From assembly GCA_035409945.1 (NCBI GenBank), contig DAONQC010000007.1, positions 14,863-78,862 on the forward strand: a DNA stretch of 64,000 nucleotides, in the 5' to 3' direction. The translations under genes and the position numbers were made by a program. Positions 36,401 through 46,284 of the stretch are shown here, in pieces. This DNA is from MWEH01 sp035409945 (GTDB lineage: Bacteria; Bacillota; Clostridia; Christensenellales; DTU072). Position 1 is the first letter of the stretch. Every line of letters begins with the position of its first letter. The notes beneath the pieces are model-generated. The model was not told where the DNA came from. It did no database searches and worked only from the letters and a program-made list of their open reading frames with translations.

Positions 36401-39400
36401 AAGAGGAGAGATATATAATCCCATTGTATATAGACAAGAAGGCGAAAATGACCTTGCGGCAGACACTTTAGAGTTAACATTCTATTCTAATAATAGAGAA
36501 GCCCCTGACGTATATAGAAAAGAATACCTAGAGAATTTTGATTGGGGATTTGATCCAAGTTTAATAAGCTTTAGGGGTGGGTTATTTGTAATCACTGCTA
36601 ATTATGGCGGGCTAGAGATAGGATTAGAAGTAACAGTGCTTACCAAAATTGTATCTCACATACAAATTAACGATGAAGAGAGTGGGCATTACACAATTGA
36701 TGCTTTAGACGAGGTCACATATACCCTGCCGCTTACCACAGTTTTACCAAGTGAAGCTACAGCAGAAAGACCTGCTAATGAAGTAAGAGTGTACTTTGAG
36801 GGCGGTCATTTTAGAGTTATAGGGAATTTACCGAGTGACTTCACAGTTAGTGAAAATGAAATGACTAAGTTTGATGGTACCTTCCCAGGGATATTGAATT
36901 GGAATCACAAGGTAGCAAACAATGTTGCTATCGACAAAGCTATAAACCCATTAAATGATGGTAGGGACAACAAAGCTCGCGCGACATTTGGTGATGATTG
37001 TGTAGGATATCAAAATGTAGAAATTACCGTTGTGTGTCCTAAGAGAATAGTTGGGACACAAGCAGACAGCTTGCTTGCCATCACTAAAATTACATACGGT
37101 GGAGACGGTGAAATAATTCACGATGTAACCGAACGTCAGGCTGTGAAGGTTTCTAATGCTTCTTTCTTCCAAGATAAGCCTATAGGGTCATATTTTGAAC
37201 TTGACCCATATAGCGAAGTGGGTAATAGGCGTCTCCCATCAAAGATTTGGATTGAGGTTATGTATAGAAACAGAATTCAAACACTTGGTTATGATGTTAC
37301 TTGGCTTACCTCGCTAGATGACACACCTGATAATATCATTGATGCAGAAGGAAATATTCTAAATGTTTATGCGCAAGAGGAATTCTTTGTAGTGTATGGA
37401 AAAATAGGTGGCGATGAAAACTTCCAGATTGTAACAATGATAATTCATAACAAGAGTGGCGAGTATGAAAGCGTAGAGATGTTAGATGAAAATTCCCTCC
37501 CATTCAAAATTGTGGAAACGGAAGTTGATGCAGAAGGTACGGTAGTGAATACTACCGTTATAGAGGTAGTAGAAGAGGTTGAAGAAGACGGCACGGTGAG
37601 TTATAACCTTAAACGTCTTAATCCATATCAACCACTAGATTTACCTACCTATTTCAAATTAAAGTTCAGCGAAGCTAGTGGCATTGCAGAGACTCAGTAT
37701 ATGGCGCACTGGAAATATAAAGATGCTGATGGCCAAGAACACGATGCCAAAACATATATTTATCCTTACACAGGTGGAAACTTTACCATATACACCAAGC
37801 TGTCAGCAGATACTTCTAGTGGCATGTTGGATCAGATTATCACATTAAATTTACACTTTGACAAGAAAGAAGTAGTGCCTAATATCATATACGGGATATC
37901 TGGGGATATGACACCTGATACTGAAATCCAACAAGAAGACTATGGTGCAACACTCTTGCCATATGTTAGTGTCGACACTTACTCTAAGTCAAGTAGCGAT
38001 TTAATGAAATTATTCTTAAAAGAAGACGGTGAAATAAATGAAGATTTAACAGTAGGGGTAGCGTTTCAGCCTTCTCAAGCGGGTGAAGATGGCACATATA
38101 TGAGAAAGGGTATTAGTGTTGAATGGGAAAATCTAGATGAACTCATAAGTGTACTAAAAAGTCCTCTAGGAAGTAAGGATGCATATAATACGGCGAGTTA
38201 CACGGGGAATTTCATCCAACTAAAAGGAAAGATAGCCTCACGTACTGCGTTAGAGCAACAAGTTTCTATGGCATTTAGAGTGAGAGATAAAATTGTGAGA
38301 GATATAGACTACCCTAACTTAGCTAGAGAGTTTTATTTGTCAGATGCGTATGGCATTATACCAGTAGAAATTGCAAGCGAGGTTAAGGCTCTTGTGACTG
38401 ACCCCGACACTGGTGTTATTACATATGAGGGAAATAACAAAATTGATATAGTACTCAATAAGCCATACGCTTTGAAAGGAGTATATAAAAACGATAGAGA
38501 TGAAGTAAAGATGGGCATTGTTACGCCTTCACAATATATTAGATACCTATTTAGTGAAGTGGCTATTGGGTTTGAAGGGGATATTCATGGAATTTATGCG
38601 ATGCAATTTGAGCTTAGAGAGGACTTCGACGATATTCTGTTTTTCAAAAAAGATGCAAGTGAGTTTTATGATGATCCAAATGTAGCCATATCGGATGATT
38701 TAGCAACAGTATATTTCACCGTTACTAAACTTGGCATAGGAAGCTGTGAGCAAAGCTTTACTGTAAGTGTAACCGCCATTAGAGATGCAATACTCACCTC
38801 CACTTATACGGACAATGTGGAAACATTTGATAGAAATGGAGTTCCGCTCTACGGTGGAATTGATGGATATGTAATACCCGCAACCTTTACCATAGAGTAT
38901 GAAAAGAGTGGAATTGTTGAGTATCAGGACCTTGAATGGTATGCCTTAGAAGCATCGTTTTCATATAACAACGAGAGGGTTATAGAAATAGGTGATAGGG
39001 TATCTAATGTGCCATATGAATTCTTCCGGTTTATAGACGGTAGTTATGTTTCACTAACGACAACTTTACAAGATGGAACTGAAGTTACTAGAAGAATTAA
39101 TTTCCGCAAGAAAAACATCAATAGAGTACATTACAAGACCGAAGGAATGGGCATATACAACATTAATGATGGTTGGTTACATGTTAAGAATGTTTATGAA
39201 TTTTATCCAGTGCAAGGGTTAGAAACTAGATTAAGTACAGTCATTGTGCCTAGTGTTACTACAGTATTCCAAGCAGAATATAAACAGGAGTTTACTTTAG
39301 ATGATATAGGCTGGATACCTGCAGAGGGATTTAGCAAAGATGATGATCCCACACAATTTGACCCACAAAAACTCGTTGAAAATATTACCTACATGGGATT

Positions 39401-42400
39401 AAATGGTGTGCTATTTGCAACAAGCACTGTCACTGGATATAATGGTGAAAAACAAATTATAGAATTAAGAATAAAAGTTGACCCATTATCTAATGGTGGA
39501 ACAGTATACAATAACAAGATTAATTTGACTGGGACAAATGCGGTTATTGACCCATACGACAGACCAGAAAATGAAAATGGTATACTAGTGTTACCCAAAG
39601 ATTTGACAGTAAGATTTGGTGCGTTTTCTCCCGATCAAGCTGTGTATACCTTTGCACAGAATAGCAACATCTCCTTTGCAATTAAAAATGTGGTAGCTAA
39701 TGCATTTGAGCCCATTACCCAAATTACATATGACAAGTTTGGACATACTTTAGGGCAAGAATACGGGGGACAAAATGCGCCATTAGAAATTAAGGTCATT
39801 TTGCCTGATGGTAATGATTCTTTGACATTCAATATTGAGTTCTTAAATAGAGAATTAGAAAGTGTTTGGTATGAAAGCAGGGCGCTAAATACAGGTTCTG
39901 GAAGTTATGAAACATTCGATGTTCAAGGCAAATACTATATAGACCCATATGACAGCAGCACATTCGCTCTCCCAACAGTGGCTGATTTTAAATTTAAAAT
40001 ATACGATGAAAAAGTAAATTTAGATGTCGCACTAACTCCAGCAGATAGTTCATATCCATTTATTAACACAAATGGAGTATGGAAACTTGATATAAATGAA
40101 GAAATACATAGTGGTGGAACATACTTATTCTACGGTAAATTAAGAGGAATAGGTGATGGTGATGCCGATCAATATTATGTTTTAGCAGTAGTAATACTTG
40201 ATAGAAGTATAACCACATTACCTAGTGCACTAACCGAGAATGATAAAGTATTTACGTTCTCAGGGAAAAATGGATATCCGAACCCATTTGAGGGATTAGT
40301 TTCAGATATACCATCATCTTTAGTAGATTGTATATTCTGTAGCCAAAATTTAACAAATGGTAGTGTGGTGTCAGCTCTAGATGAGTTGAAAAACACTATT
40401 TATACTCTTCCAGGAAGTACTGGTGCAAAAATTTCTCACTATGATTTTAGCTCAAACAATGCAGATATTTTGTGTGCAGAATACTCTAGCGGTGGCACTA
40501 GAACTCCAGTGATACCAAACATTAAGTGGTATAAAGATGGAGTGCTTCTAACAAATGACGATATATTAGTAAGAGGCGGTTTTACTTACGATTTAGTTGG
40601 GTGCGTTGGATATGGAGAAGATGAAGAAAGAACCACTGGCGAACAAGTTAGTTTACAAATTAAAGCAGATTTATGGGACTTTGTAAGTATTTTAGGTATA
40701 AACAACTATGTAATAGAATTCAATAGGTACTCAGCTTTTTCAATAGAAGACCACTTTAACGTGAAGTTTGTAGCAGGTCCGGCTGGCGAACAAGTTGAGC
40801 AGGATCCAGTTACATTTTATCCTTTAGATTCAAGAATAGGATACAATCAAGATAAGCTTAGAAAGGTCATTGATTGGATGGGCGTTGACCCCGACTTAAA
40901 TACTGTATCATCGGTTGTATTAAGAAACACCTTTAAGTCAGCAGAAGTGAACAGGATAACAACTGAACCGATATACAATCTAGATTATCTACAAATCGCT
41001 GTTGAAGAAATTAGTTTTGGATTTGGAGAGGATGATGGATATAACCATACCGGTAGCGTATACCTAATAATAGACCCATTAAATCCAGTATTCCCAACAA
41101 CTGCACTTGCACGTGGTAAAAACCCGCACAATCAAGATGAAATTATAAATATAGGCTTAGTCAATATTGAATGGATAAATAAAGATACAAAGAGTGCAAG
41201 CAGTATATACAATATCAAAATGGGTGGCGGTGTTATAGACCAGGTAGATTTATTGATTACAGATAGCACACATCAAAGCACGCCGTTTGTGGCTAAAGTA
41301 TACTATTTGAATAGAATTGTGAAAAAGATTTATACAACTACCCCAGGATATTCTAGCCTTGCTGCATACGATGGTAAATATCTACTTATGGAAAGAGCAG
41401 AGGCAGTAGGTGCTGCGATTCCATCTACAAAGACCTATCATGCCCTAATGGATCCAACTAATCCAAACTTGTTCGTCGCCGATTCTAGTATTACCACTAA
41501 TTTGAGATATAGAGATACAGCAACAACAACAGCGCAGAGCTTATACAAAATGCCAAGTAATCTAGAACTTGAGTTTTATGGTCGCGCTGTTAACACTGGT
41601 ATGACGAACGCAATATACAATGAAGCCATAGATAAGCTTGGCTCTTCAATAAAAATGAAAAACATTTCTTGGCTATTTAGCAGAGATGTAGCATTAGAGC
41701 CAGCCACTCAAACAGATCCAATAGTAAGCAATATAAGAGGGTATGTCGCAGAAGTTCACACTTCAGAAGGTATAGTGTCATCTGAATTTTTGAAAGTTGT
41801 GCGCCTAAACCCTGACGGCGAGCATTCATATGTTCACAATGAACTTTGGATAGGCGATTATCTTGACTTAAACGTACGAACAACTGACAGGCGGGTTACT
41901 CACACTTCTGTATCTAATGAAGTAGAGGGATATAAAGATGGTAAAACGGTGTGGTATCAAAAAGCTTACGAAGAATGGTATATTGATCCGTATAATATTA
42001 AATTCCCGAAAATTGTAGATGTTACTTTTAAAGGACAGGCGCAATCAGAAAGATATGGCAGTGAATCATCGCCGATAAATTGGGAATATGATACAAATTA
42101 TCTGAATAGATCAGATGTAATTTCTGGCCGCATAGGACCTAGCTTTATGGTGCTGACTGCTTCATTTAAGGCATACGGTGCAAAAGTATCTATTCAGTTT
42201 AGTATAAGGGCAAGAGATATCGAAACGAGCGTCACTCTGCCGAACGGGCAGCAAACTACAGAACCTATAAATGGTGGCACAATATACGTGCTAAAAGGGA
42301 AGGACCTAAAACCTCAGTTGCCTACGAAACTGTATTATAGATTTGACTATATGGGTAATAGTGAAATAGCGTCTGCTCCACTTACATTCTCCGACAATGC

Positions 42401-45155
42401 GTTAGCTGGTATAAATACGAGCGTAGCTGTTTCAGACCCAGGACAAGGTGGCATGTACACCAACGTAGCAGGCACTTTAGGAACTATTGATGACGAAAAT
42501 ATACTATTCAATATAGTCGTCATAGACCCAAAACTGTATTCCATACAACTTGTTGATTCGGAAGTAGAAACACCAACTGGTACTACTACTGTTACTACAT
42601 ATAAGCGCGGCAACTTCATTTTAGATCAAATTGCTGTTAGCGTAAGTAGATCAAATGTTTATGCACTTGGTCCCGAAGATACATTATTGCCCAAGCGTGT
42701 AATTATAACGGATGATGGTGATTACATTGATGTAGAAAAAGTAGAATATGATATTCCCGCAATGAAGGCCTATGTAGAGTGTTCGTATTCTTTCTTGTCT
42801 TTTGCTGATAACCCAAGACTGTTTGGTAGCGATACAACAGTAGAAGAAGATTCTAAGAAGCTAACAATAGTGTTTGAGGTGAACTTAACGAAGTATGTTT
42901 ATACATCTATAGAAGTAGGTGTAGCTGAATTTAATGTCCCTTCATATGTTGTACCTCTTGGCAAAGTAATAATGGCATCTGAACTACCCAAATTAAGAAA
43001 TGGTGTAGCACCTTTATGGGTACTGGACGATGTGAATACTAATAAAGCAGGGATATACCAAGCAAGATGCTACTTTAAAAATGCTTATGGTGCTATTGTC
43101 GAAGGCACATTACCAATAGTAGTTCAGAAAAAGCAAATTAGACCGTCTGACATAACTATCAGTAGACAATTTTTAGATAGGACATATACAGGCAGAACGC
43201 TCGAATTTAAAGACTATGTTACATTTGCAGACTTTTTAAGAGAAGATGGGACGTTTGGTCAATTAGAGGGTTATACATTGCAGTACAGCATAGATGGTGG
43301 CGCAACTTGGATGCGCACTCAACCGACCAATGTACCAGAAGAAGGGAGCCTTGGCTATAGACTAAAAATACTGGTAGACAATGATGATGATTATAATATC
43401 TATGGCGAATGTGTGTTTAGACTTAATATAAGTAGAGCCGAAGTTGAAAGGGATAAAGTCTATTTCCATGTTGGTGGTAATAGGATCCAAACAGGTAATT
43501 ATGCCGAATTTGAGTATAATGGAAATTCACAAAGCCCAGAAGTGTATGGTATTCCAGAGGGCGTGTCATATAATACTTTATGTGCTAAATATATTCCAAA
43601 TCAAGCGCCAAACTATACGGAAAATACAAGACCTATAGATGCAGGAGAGTACATTATCACAATAAGGTTTAATGAAGACCAAAGGAACTACAAAATAGAA
43701 GAAGGCACGACATTTTCTGTCTTAGTAAGGATAAATCGCAAAAACGTATCATATCAAATTAATACATCATTCCAGTACACGGGGCTTGGATTTAATGTGC
43801 CAATAATAGGTCTTCCATATGATGATGAAGGCACACTCCCAGCTGACATTAAAGTAACTTACAAATATTATGACCAGACAGAAGGAAGTTATCTCCCAGC
43901 TGGCTCAACGCTACTTAACGCAGGGCAATATACTGTTAGTATTAAAGTCAATGGTGGTATAAATTATCCCAGTGTAAATCTTGAGCCAGGTGATGATAAT
44001 TATGCAAATAGTACTGCAAATCTCAGTTTGAAGGACAATACCATTACAATACATAGAAAGAAAGTTATATTTAATGTAGGAGAAATTTCTAGTGACTATC
44101 TTGAGGAGCTAAAAGGTTTAAATTCAGCATTAACTGTGTTATCTGCGATTACCGAAGGTGAAGACGGACATCCTTTAGTTACGCCTCAAGTTGAAGTTAA
44201 CGCTAATGGTGCCCCCATATCAGGGCTACAAGGAAACGATAAGATTGAACAGTTTGGAAATATTATTGTGTCCTGGTTTGATGCACAAGGAGCTAGACAA
44301 TTAACTAGAAAGCACATGGTTGGGTCATACCCATTAAGGATAGAAAATCTTGGGTCTATATCTCATGGAAATTATGAAATTGTGGGAGAAATCCAAGGCT
44401 TATATAGAATAACTGCAACACAACCCAATACAGTAGTAATAGATGATAAAGAAGATTTAGACGATGCATTGTCTCTCATAAGGGATGGCGATACTAAAAG
44501 ATTATACTTAAGATCTGGTCATTACGGCGAGATAACTCTAACGAAAAATGCAGCGGTCTCCATAGTAGGCTCATACAATGTGAGTGAAGAAGATGACGAA
44601 ATAGTAGTCACATTTGATAAAATTACTGTAGAACGAGGTGCTTTATTATTAGACATAGTTAAAATGAATGCTAAAGCAAATACAGGGATTATAACTGTAA
44701 AAGAGAACGTGTCTAGCGTGACTCTTAGAAGAAGTGAGTTTATAGACAGTTCATTTACTCACCAAGGAGGAAGTTCTACAACCGAAAATTCTAGTGTGGT
44801 TAGAACTGCTCCAGGGTTTAAGGGTATAGTTTATGTAGATGACACAATTATAGTAGGCTTTAGCGCCGGGTTACAGCTAACTGGTGGCTCTGTTGACATT
44901 GCAAATAGTAAAATACACCATTCTATTATAGGTATAAGCGTAATGTCTGGTAATGCTATGGTTAGTAATACAGAGTTTAGACATTGTAAGAATATAGCTC
45001 TAAAATTATCATACAAGAAGGGAACTGCTAGCATATTTGACAATATCTTCTGGGCAAATTACACCGCGATACAGAGTGTTATTGCCCTCCGTAATGATAT
45101 CACCATACAGAACACATTTGGTGAAAATGCAAGGAATATAGAGCGACTACAGTAA
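33429..45155 (+). CDS. Giant surface lipoprotein, 3908 aa, with 'PY...LP' modules, MBG-like domains and beta-helix C-terminus (B of pair)
   Basis: The signal peptide ends at 'ISSC' (C26). The N-terminal third resembles that of the 3178-aa protein in strand pattern. From about residue 1250 the shared module recurs: 'LDPYSEVGNRRLPSKIWIEV', 'LNPYQPLDLPTYFKLKFSE', 'DPYDRP...LPKDLTVRFG', 'IDPYDSSTFALPTVADFKF' and 'YIDPYNIKFPKIVDVTFKG'. Residues about 3230-3560 contain MBG/YDG-like domains ('ITISRQFLDRTYTGRTLEF', 'FEYNGNSQSPEVYGIPEGV', 'FQYTGLGFNVPIIGLP', each ending in 'AGEY' or 'AGQY'). The last 230 residues are a right-handed beta-helix of NosD/PbH1 type. ATG 33429 follows GAAGGT. A surface-binding or carbohydrate-related role is inferred from domains only. 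Confidence 0.87.
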   Translation: MKLKKLTTILLVIFMIAALALVISSCAPEQTGEDKKTQDSNTVIPGLSLDKTEVFNKISTGATALNQHLTSDRKTEQITYVNSQFNVEVKDINLDISYQANYNNERRQDSEIYLKIFDHFNHQDKISVYYANSTLYYRIGKQFNRIEGFGGTSMFNVFFDVMKNFDLGELITSEAVLETLNMVRFYTLTENISKANVANNIESFNIINVPLDTSKDVVNDGIQNSLVPFGAKFDPLTDLLLGVKLSSLSAFKVERFTLRRFNATVETLPDHSTYVHAMEIVFDDDEEGMEPWGTVNNDYRVEIKYAIDTERQQILTQEDRNNLNSYVESKQGQFHFKGYLEIPDLDERFPTDLQLILDMANNTNNKILLDIRDKSDNLGESHSINEQMIASYYKDGNLYIDSSGFLNRYVKRAVDYEAVSADKIKITTLDVSSMLQNAIGQATALLTKGFSISSLLGSTGAEPDAGGILLSKVRSEGDRVILRVDDELVTGLSSNSSATLVSQLSELLGITRGQAELLYALGIFDDLYLEFSYNTNKHALSPTPGEFMLQAISKDRVLCTLALVSEDIPVEGLDILFPDEVNPSYFQEYEQLVTPDIVNVEIDALISTENASTSQNADLSKLMGIFMGDVSGKNTPLRISPGTDNGVKIQGHIATYNDDTYVTLTVSKGTEILVRVNTDMDAPEDVLVDNRMIGAKYRMRVSVIKEGLNKLSAEGSVFDFNNLVTNVPLILEESVVRLDGESICIEMFPHIQKGKTVDPLKKITGVPGLMSTARVKVTFALPDIEEPTDGYYSPVININNEEIWSGMYEAKFQEKAEVVFGNNVKEYFLTFTGESVKMVTGKTNYNPTTSLFGLQVAYSMYFTDRVNGTNKVLNLKDAFMIIDPGAVQPMADTIEVIYDNGRIGSLPYRIEGFPYNNTNIKQVYSGLPAQTYSIIIGEGSIGETRFDALVEVLNCVPVVPEGDYYNNTIPIVAKVTIDPYDYAIKKAEAEARGEIYNPIVYRQEGENDLAADTLELTFYSNNREAPDVYRKEYLENFDWGFDPSLISFRGGLFVITANYGGLEIGLEVTVLTKIVSHIQINDEESGHYTIDALDEVTYTLPLTTVLPSEATAERPANEVRVYFEGGHFRVIGNLPSDFTVSENEMTKFDGTFPGILNWNHKVANNVAIDKAINPLNDGRDNKARATFGDDCVGYQNVEITVVCPKRIVGTQADSLLAITKITYGGDGEIIHDVTERQAVKVSNASFFQDKPIGSYFELDPYSEVGNRRLPSKIWIEVMYRNRIQTLGYDVTWLTSLDDTPDNIIDAEGNILNVYAQEEFFVVYGKIGGDENFQIVTMIIHNKSGEYESVEMLDENSLPFKIVETEVDAEGTVVNTTVIEVVEEVEEDGTVSYNLKRLNPYQPLDLPTYFKLKFSEASGIAETQYMAHWKYKDADGQEHDAKTYIYPYTGGNFTIYTKLSADTSSGMLDQIITLNLHFDKKEVVPNIIYGISGDMTPDTEIQQEDYGATLLPYVSVDTYSKSSSDLMKLFLKEDGEINEDLTVGVAFQPSQAGEDGTYMRKGISVEWENLDELISVLKSPLGSKDAYNTASYTGNFIQLKGKIASRTALEQQVSMAFRVRDKIVRDIDYPNLAREFYLSDAYGIIPVEIASEVKALVTDPDTGVITYEGNNKIDIVLNKPYALKGVYKNDRDEVKMGIVTPSQYIRYLFSEVAIGFEGDIHGIYAMQFELREDFDDILFFKKDASEFYDDPNVAISDDLATVYFTVTKLGIGSCEQSFTVSVTAIRDAILTSTYTDNVETFDRNGVPLYGGIDGYVIPATFTIEYEKSGIVEYQDLEWYALEASFSYNNERVIEIGDRVSNVPYEFFRFIDGSYVSLTTTLQDGTEVTRRINFRKKNINRVHYKTEGMGIYNINDGWLHVKNVYEFYPVQGLETRLSTVIVPSVTTVFQAEYKQEFTLDDIGWIPAEGFSKDDDPTQFDPQKLVENITYMGLNGVLFATSTVTGYNGEKQIIELRIKVDPLSNGGTVYNNKINLTGTNAVIDPYDRPENENGILVLPKDLTVRFGAFSPDQAVYTFAQNSNISFAIKNVVANAFEPITQITYDKFGHTLGQEYGGQNAPLEIKVILPDGNDSLTFNIEFLNRELESVWYESRALNTGSGSYETFDVQGKYYIDPYDSSTFALPTVADFKFKIYDEKVNLDVALTPADSSYPFINTNGVWKLDINEEIHSGGTYLFYGKLRGIGDGDADQYYVLAVVILDRSITTLPSALTENDKVFTFSGKNGYPNPFEGLVSDIPSSLVDCIFCSQNLTNGSVVSALDELKNTIYTLPGSTGAKISHYDFSSNNADILCAEYSSGGTRTPVIPNIKWYKDGVLLTNDDILVRGGFTYDLVGCVGYGEDEERTTGEQVSLQIKADLWDFVSILGINNYVIEFNRYSAFSIEDHFNVKFVAGPAGEQVEQDPVTFYPLDSRIGYNQDKLRKVIDWMGVDPDLNTVSSVVLRNTFKSAEVNRITTEPIYNLDYLQIAVEEISFGFGEDDGYNHTGSVYLIIDPLNPVFPTTALARGKNPHNQDEIINIGLVNIEWINKDTKSASSIYNIKMGGGVIDQVDLLITDSTHQSTPFVAKVYYLNRIVKKIYTTTPGYSSLAAYDGKYLLMERAEAVGAAIPSTKTYHALMDPTNPNLFVADSSITTNLRYRDTATTTAQSLYKMPSNLELEFYGRAVNTGMTNAIYNEAIDKLGSSIKMKNISWLFSRDVALEPATQTDPIVSNIRGYVAEVHTSEGIVSSEFLKVVRLNPDGEHSYVHNELWIGDYLDLNVRTTDRRVTHTSVSNEVEGYKDGKTVWYQKAYEEWYIDPYNIKFPKIVDVTFKGQAQSERYGSESSPINWEYDTNYLNRSDVISGRIGPSFMVLTASFKAYGAKVSIQFSIRARDIETSVTLPNGQQTTEPINGGTIYVLKGKDLKPQLPTKLYYRFDYMGNSEIASAPLTFSDNALAGINTSVAVSDPGQGGMYTNVAGTLGTIDDENILFNIVVIDPKLYSIQLVDSEVETPTGTTTVTTYKRGNFILDQIAVSVSRSNVYALGPEDTLLPKRVIITDDGDYIDVEKVEYDIPAMKAYVECSYSFLSFADNPRLFGSDTTVEEDSKKLTIVFEVNLTKYVYTSIEVGVAEFNVPSYVVPLGKVIMASELPKLRNGVAPLWVLDDVNTNKAGIYQARCYFKNAYGAIVEGTLPIVVQKKQIRPSDITISRQFLDRTYTGRTLEFKDYVTFADFLREDGTFGQLEGYTLQYSIDGGATWMRTQPTNVPEEGSLGYRLKILVDNDDDYNIYGECVFRLNISRAEVERDKVYFHVGGNRIQTGNYAEFEYNGNSQSPEVYGIPEGVSYNTLCAKYIPNQAPNYTENTRPIDAGEYIITIRFNEDQRNYKIEEGTTFSVLVRINRKNVSYQINTSFQYTGLGFNVPIIGLPYDDEGTLPADIKVTYKYYDQTEGSYLPAGSTLLNAGQYTVSIKVNGGINYPSVNLEPGDDNYANSTANLSLKDNTITIHRKKVIFNVGEISSDYLEELKGLNSALTVLSAITEGEDGHPLVTPQVEVNANGAPISGLQGNDKIEQFGNIIVSWFDAQGARQLTRKHMVGSYPLRIENLGSISHGNYEIVGEIQGLYRITATQPNTVVIDDKEDLDDALSLIRDGDTKRLYLRSGHYGEITLTKNAAVSIVGSYNVSEEDDEIVVTFDKITVERGALLLDIVKMNAKANTGIITVKENVSSVTLRRSEFIDSSFTHQGGSSTTENSSVVRTAPGFKGIVYVDDTIIVGFSAGLQLTGGSVDIANSKIHHSIIGISVMSGNAMVSNTEFRHCKNIALKLSYKKGTASIFDNIFWANYTAIQSVIALRNDITIQNTFGENARNIERLQ

Positions 45156-45251
45156 TAGGAACTTGACTTAGGTTAACTAACGTAAACGATGACGGATGGT
45201 AGATAAGCAGAGATATTCCCTATAACTACATCACTATATAAAATGCATTAG

Positions 45252-45400
45252 GGTGAAAATGCAAGGAATATAGAGCGACTACAGTAATAATATGCATTGA
45301 CCTAGGATAAACACCTAATGGCCTGCAGGAATATTCCACGCAACGATATTACTATACAAACCACATTCAGTAAAAATGCGAGGAATATAGAATAGCTGTA
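45252..45400 (+). repeat. Two further copies of the 3908-aa gene's 3' end, one with a 38-base identical core
   Basis: The gene end from 45120 (GGTGAAAATGCAAGGAATAT and on through the TAA) recurs at 45252 with 38 consecutive identical bases, including the stop. It recurs again at about 45370 as GTAAAAATGCGAGGAATATA with an in-frame stop earlier. Flanks align more loosely (TATTGCCCTCCG, TATTCCCTATAA, TATTCCACGCAA). The three units are about 132 and 118 bases apart and fill most of the 295-base spacer. Confidence 0.9.
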
Positions 45401-45450
45401 ATAATATGTATTGACTTAAGATAAGTGGTGGAACTGTTTATGGAGGGTAG

Positions 45451-46233
45451 ATGAGTAAGGGAGAAATTCCATCTATTATTGAAGGGGAAAATATAAAGAC
45501 ATATTTTATTAAGCACTTGGATGGTAAGACGTATATCTTGTTATATTTACCCTATAATCCATATACAAAAGCTGGGCAGGGATATGCATATATTAATGCA
45601 TTTTATCCTGCATCGAACACTTTGTTTTTTATATCTAAACGTATAAATGAACAACTGTCTAAATATAACGCAAGTACATATAAAGGGAATCTAAAAAAAC
45701 TATTTGTGGATGCCAAATGCGCAGTATATCTTAAAAACTCGCTAGTTTTAATTGAGCCGTATGGTACGAGAGTAGCTCTTGCTGCGATAGAATGTGACCT
45801 AATTGATACTCCTGAAGTACTGTCAAGGAAAAGGATAAACGACATAGCTTGTTCTCACTGTAATGCTTGTGAAAAGGCTTGCCCAACTGGTGCTATTCAA
45901 GGGTTTTACATAGATAAAGAGAAGTGCTTAAGGTATGCTTGTGACCATATTGACGAAACAGAACTAGATTTGATGCTTATGGATAAAAGTATCCTCGGAT
46001 GCGATGTGTGTCAAGCAGCGTGCCCATATAATGCAAAGATTAAGACTGTCCCAATGCCTGAAAGATTGCAAGAGCTTTTAGAAATTGACACACTAATCAA
46101 AAATGCAGAAGGTGGTAGAAACGAATTAAAAGAATTAGCTGGCTACATAGGCGATAACTACAATAGACCAGGCAGAATATTAAGACTTGCACTTCTTGCC
46201 AAAGAGCTCGACAAAGATTCGTTTTTGAAGTAA
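45451..46233 (+). CDS. Short QueG-like protein with two 4Fe-4S clusters
   Basis: This 260-aa protein has two ferredoxin-type motifs: C134-x2-C137-x2-C140-x3-C144-P ('CSHCNACEKACPTGAI') and C184-x2-C187-x3-C191-P ('CDVCQAACPYN'), with extra Cys near 158 and 163. Order and flanks resemble the C-terminal half of epoxyqueuosine reductase (QueG), which uses two 4Fe-4S clusters and a cobalamin to make queuosine in tRNA. QueG is usually 330-380 aa, and I cannot see its usual cobalamin-binding N-terminal motifs here, so this may be a divergent homologue with another role. GGAGGG precedes ATG 45451. No other queuosine gene is nearby. Confidence 0.75.
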   Translation: MSKGEIPSIIEGENIKTYFIKHLDGKTYILLYLPYNPYTKAGQGYAYINAFYPASNTLFFISKRINEQLSKYNASTYKGNLKKLFVDAKCAVYLKNSLVLIEPYGTRVALAAIECDLIDTPEVLSRKRINDIACSHCNACEKACPTGAIQGFYIDKEKCLRYACDHIDETELDLMLMDKSILGCDVCQAACPYNAKIKTVPMPERLQELLEIDTLIKNAEGGRNELKELAGYIGDNYNRPGRILRLALLAKELDKDSFLK

Positions 46234-46284
46234 CTGAGTAACTACCGAATGTTAGGTGGAGTCATCACAGGTGTTAGAATATTT

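Noticed and set aside
45156..45450. Continuation of the 3908-aa protein by readthrough into its 3' copies
   Set aside because: The copies contain stops, are separated by non-coding trailer and change frame, so a longer product is unlikely.
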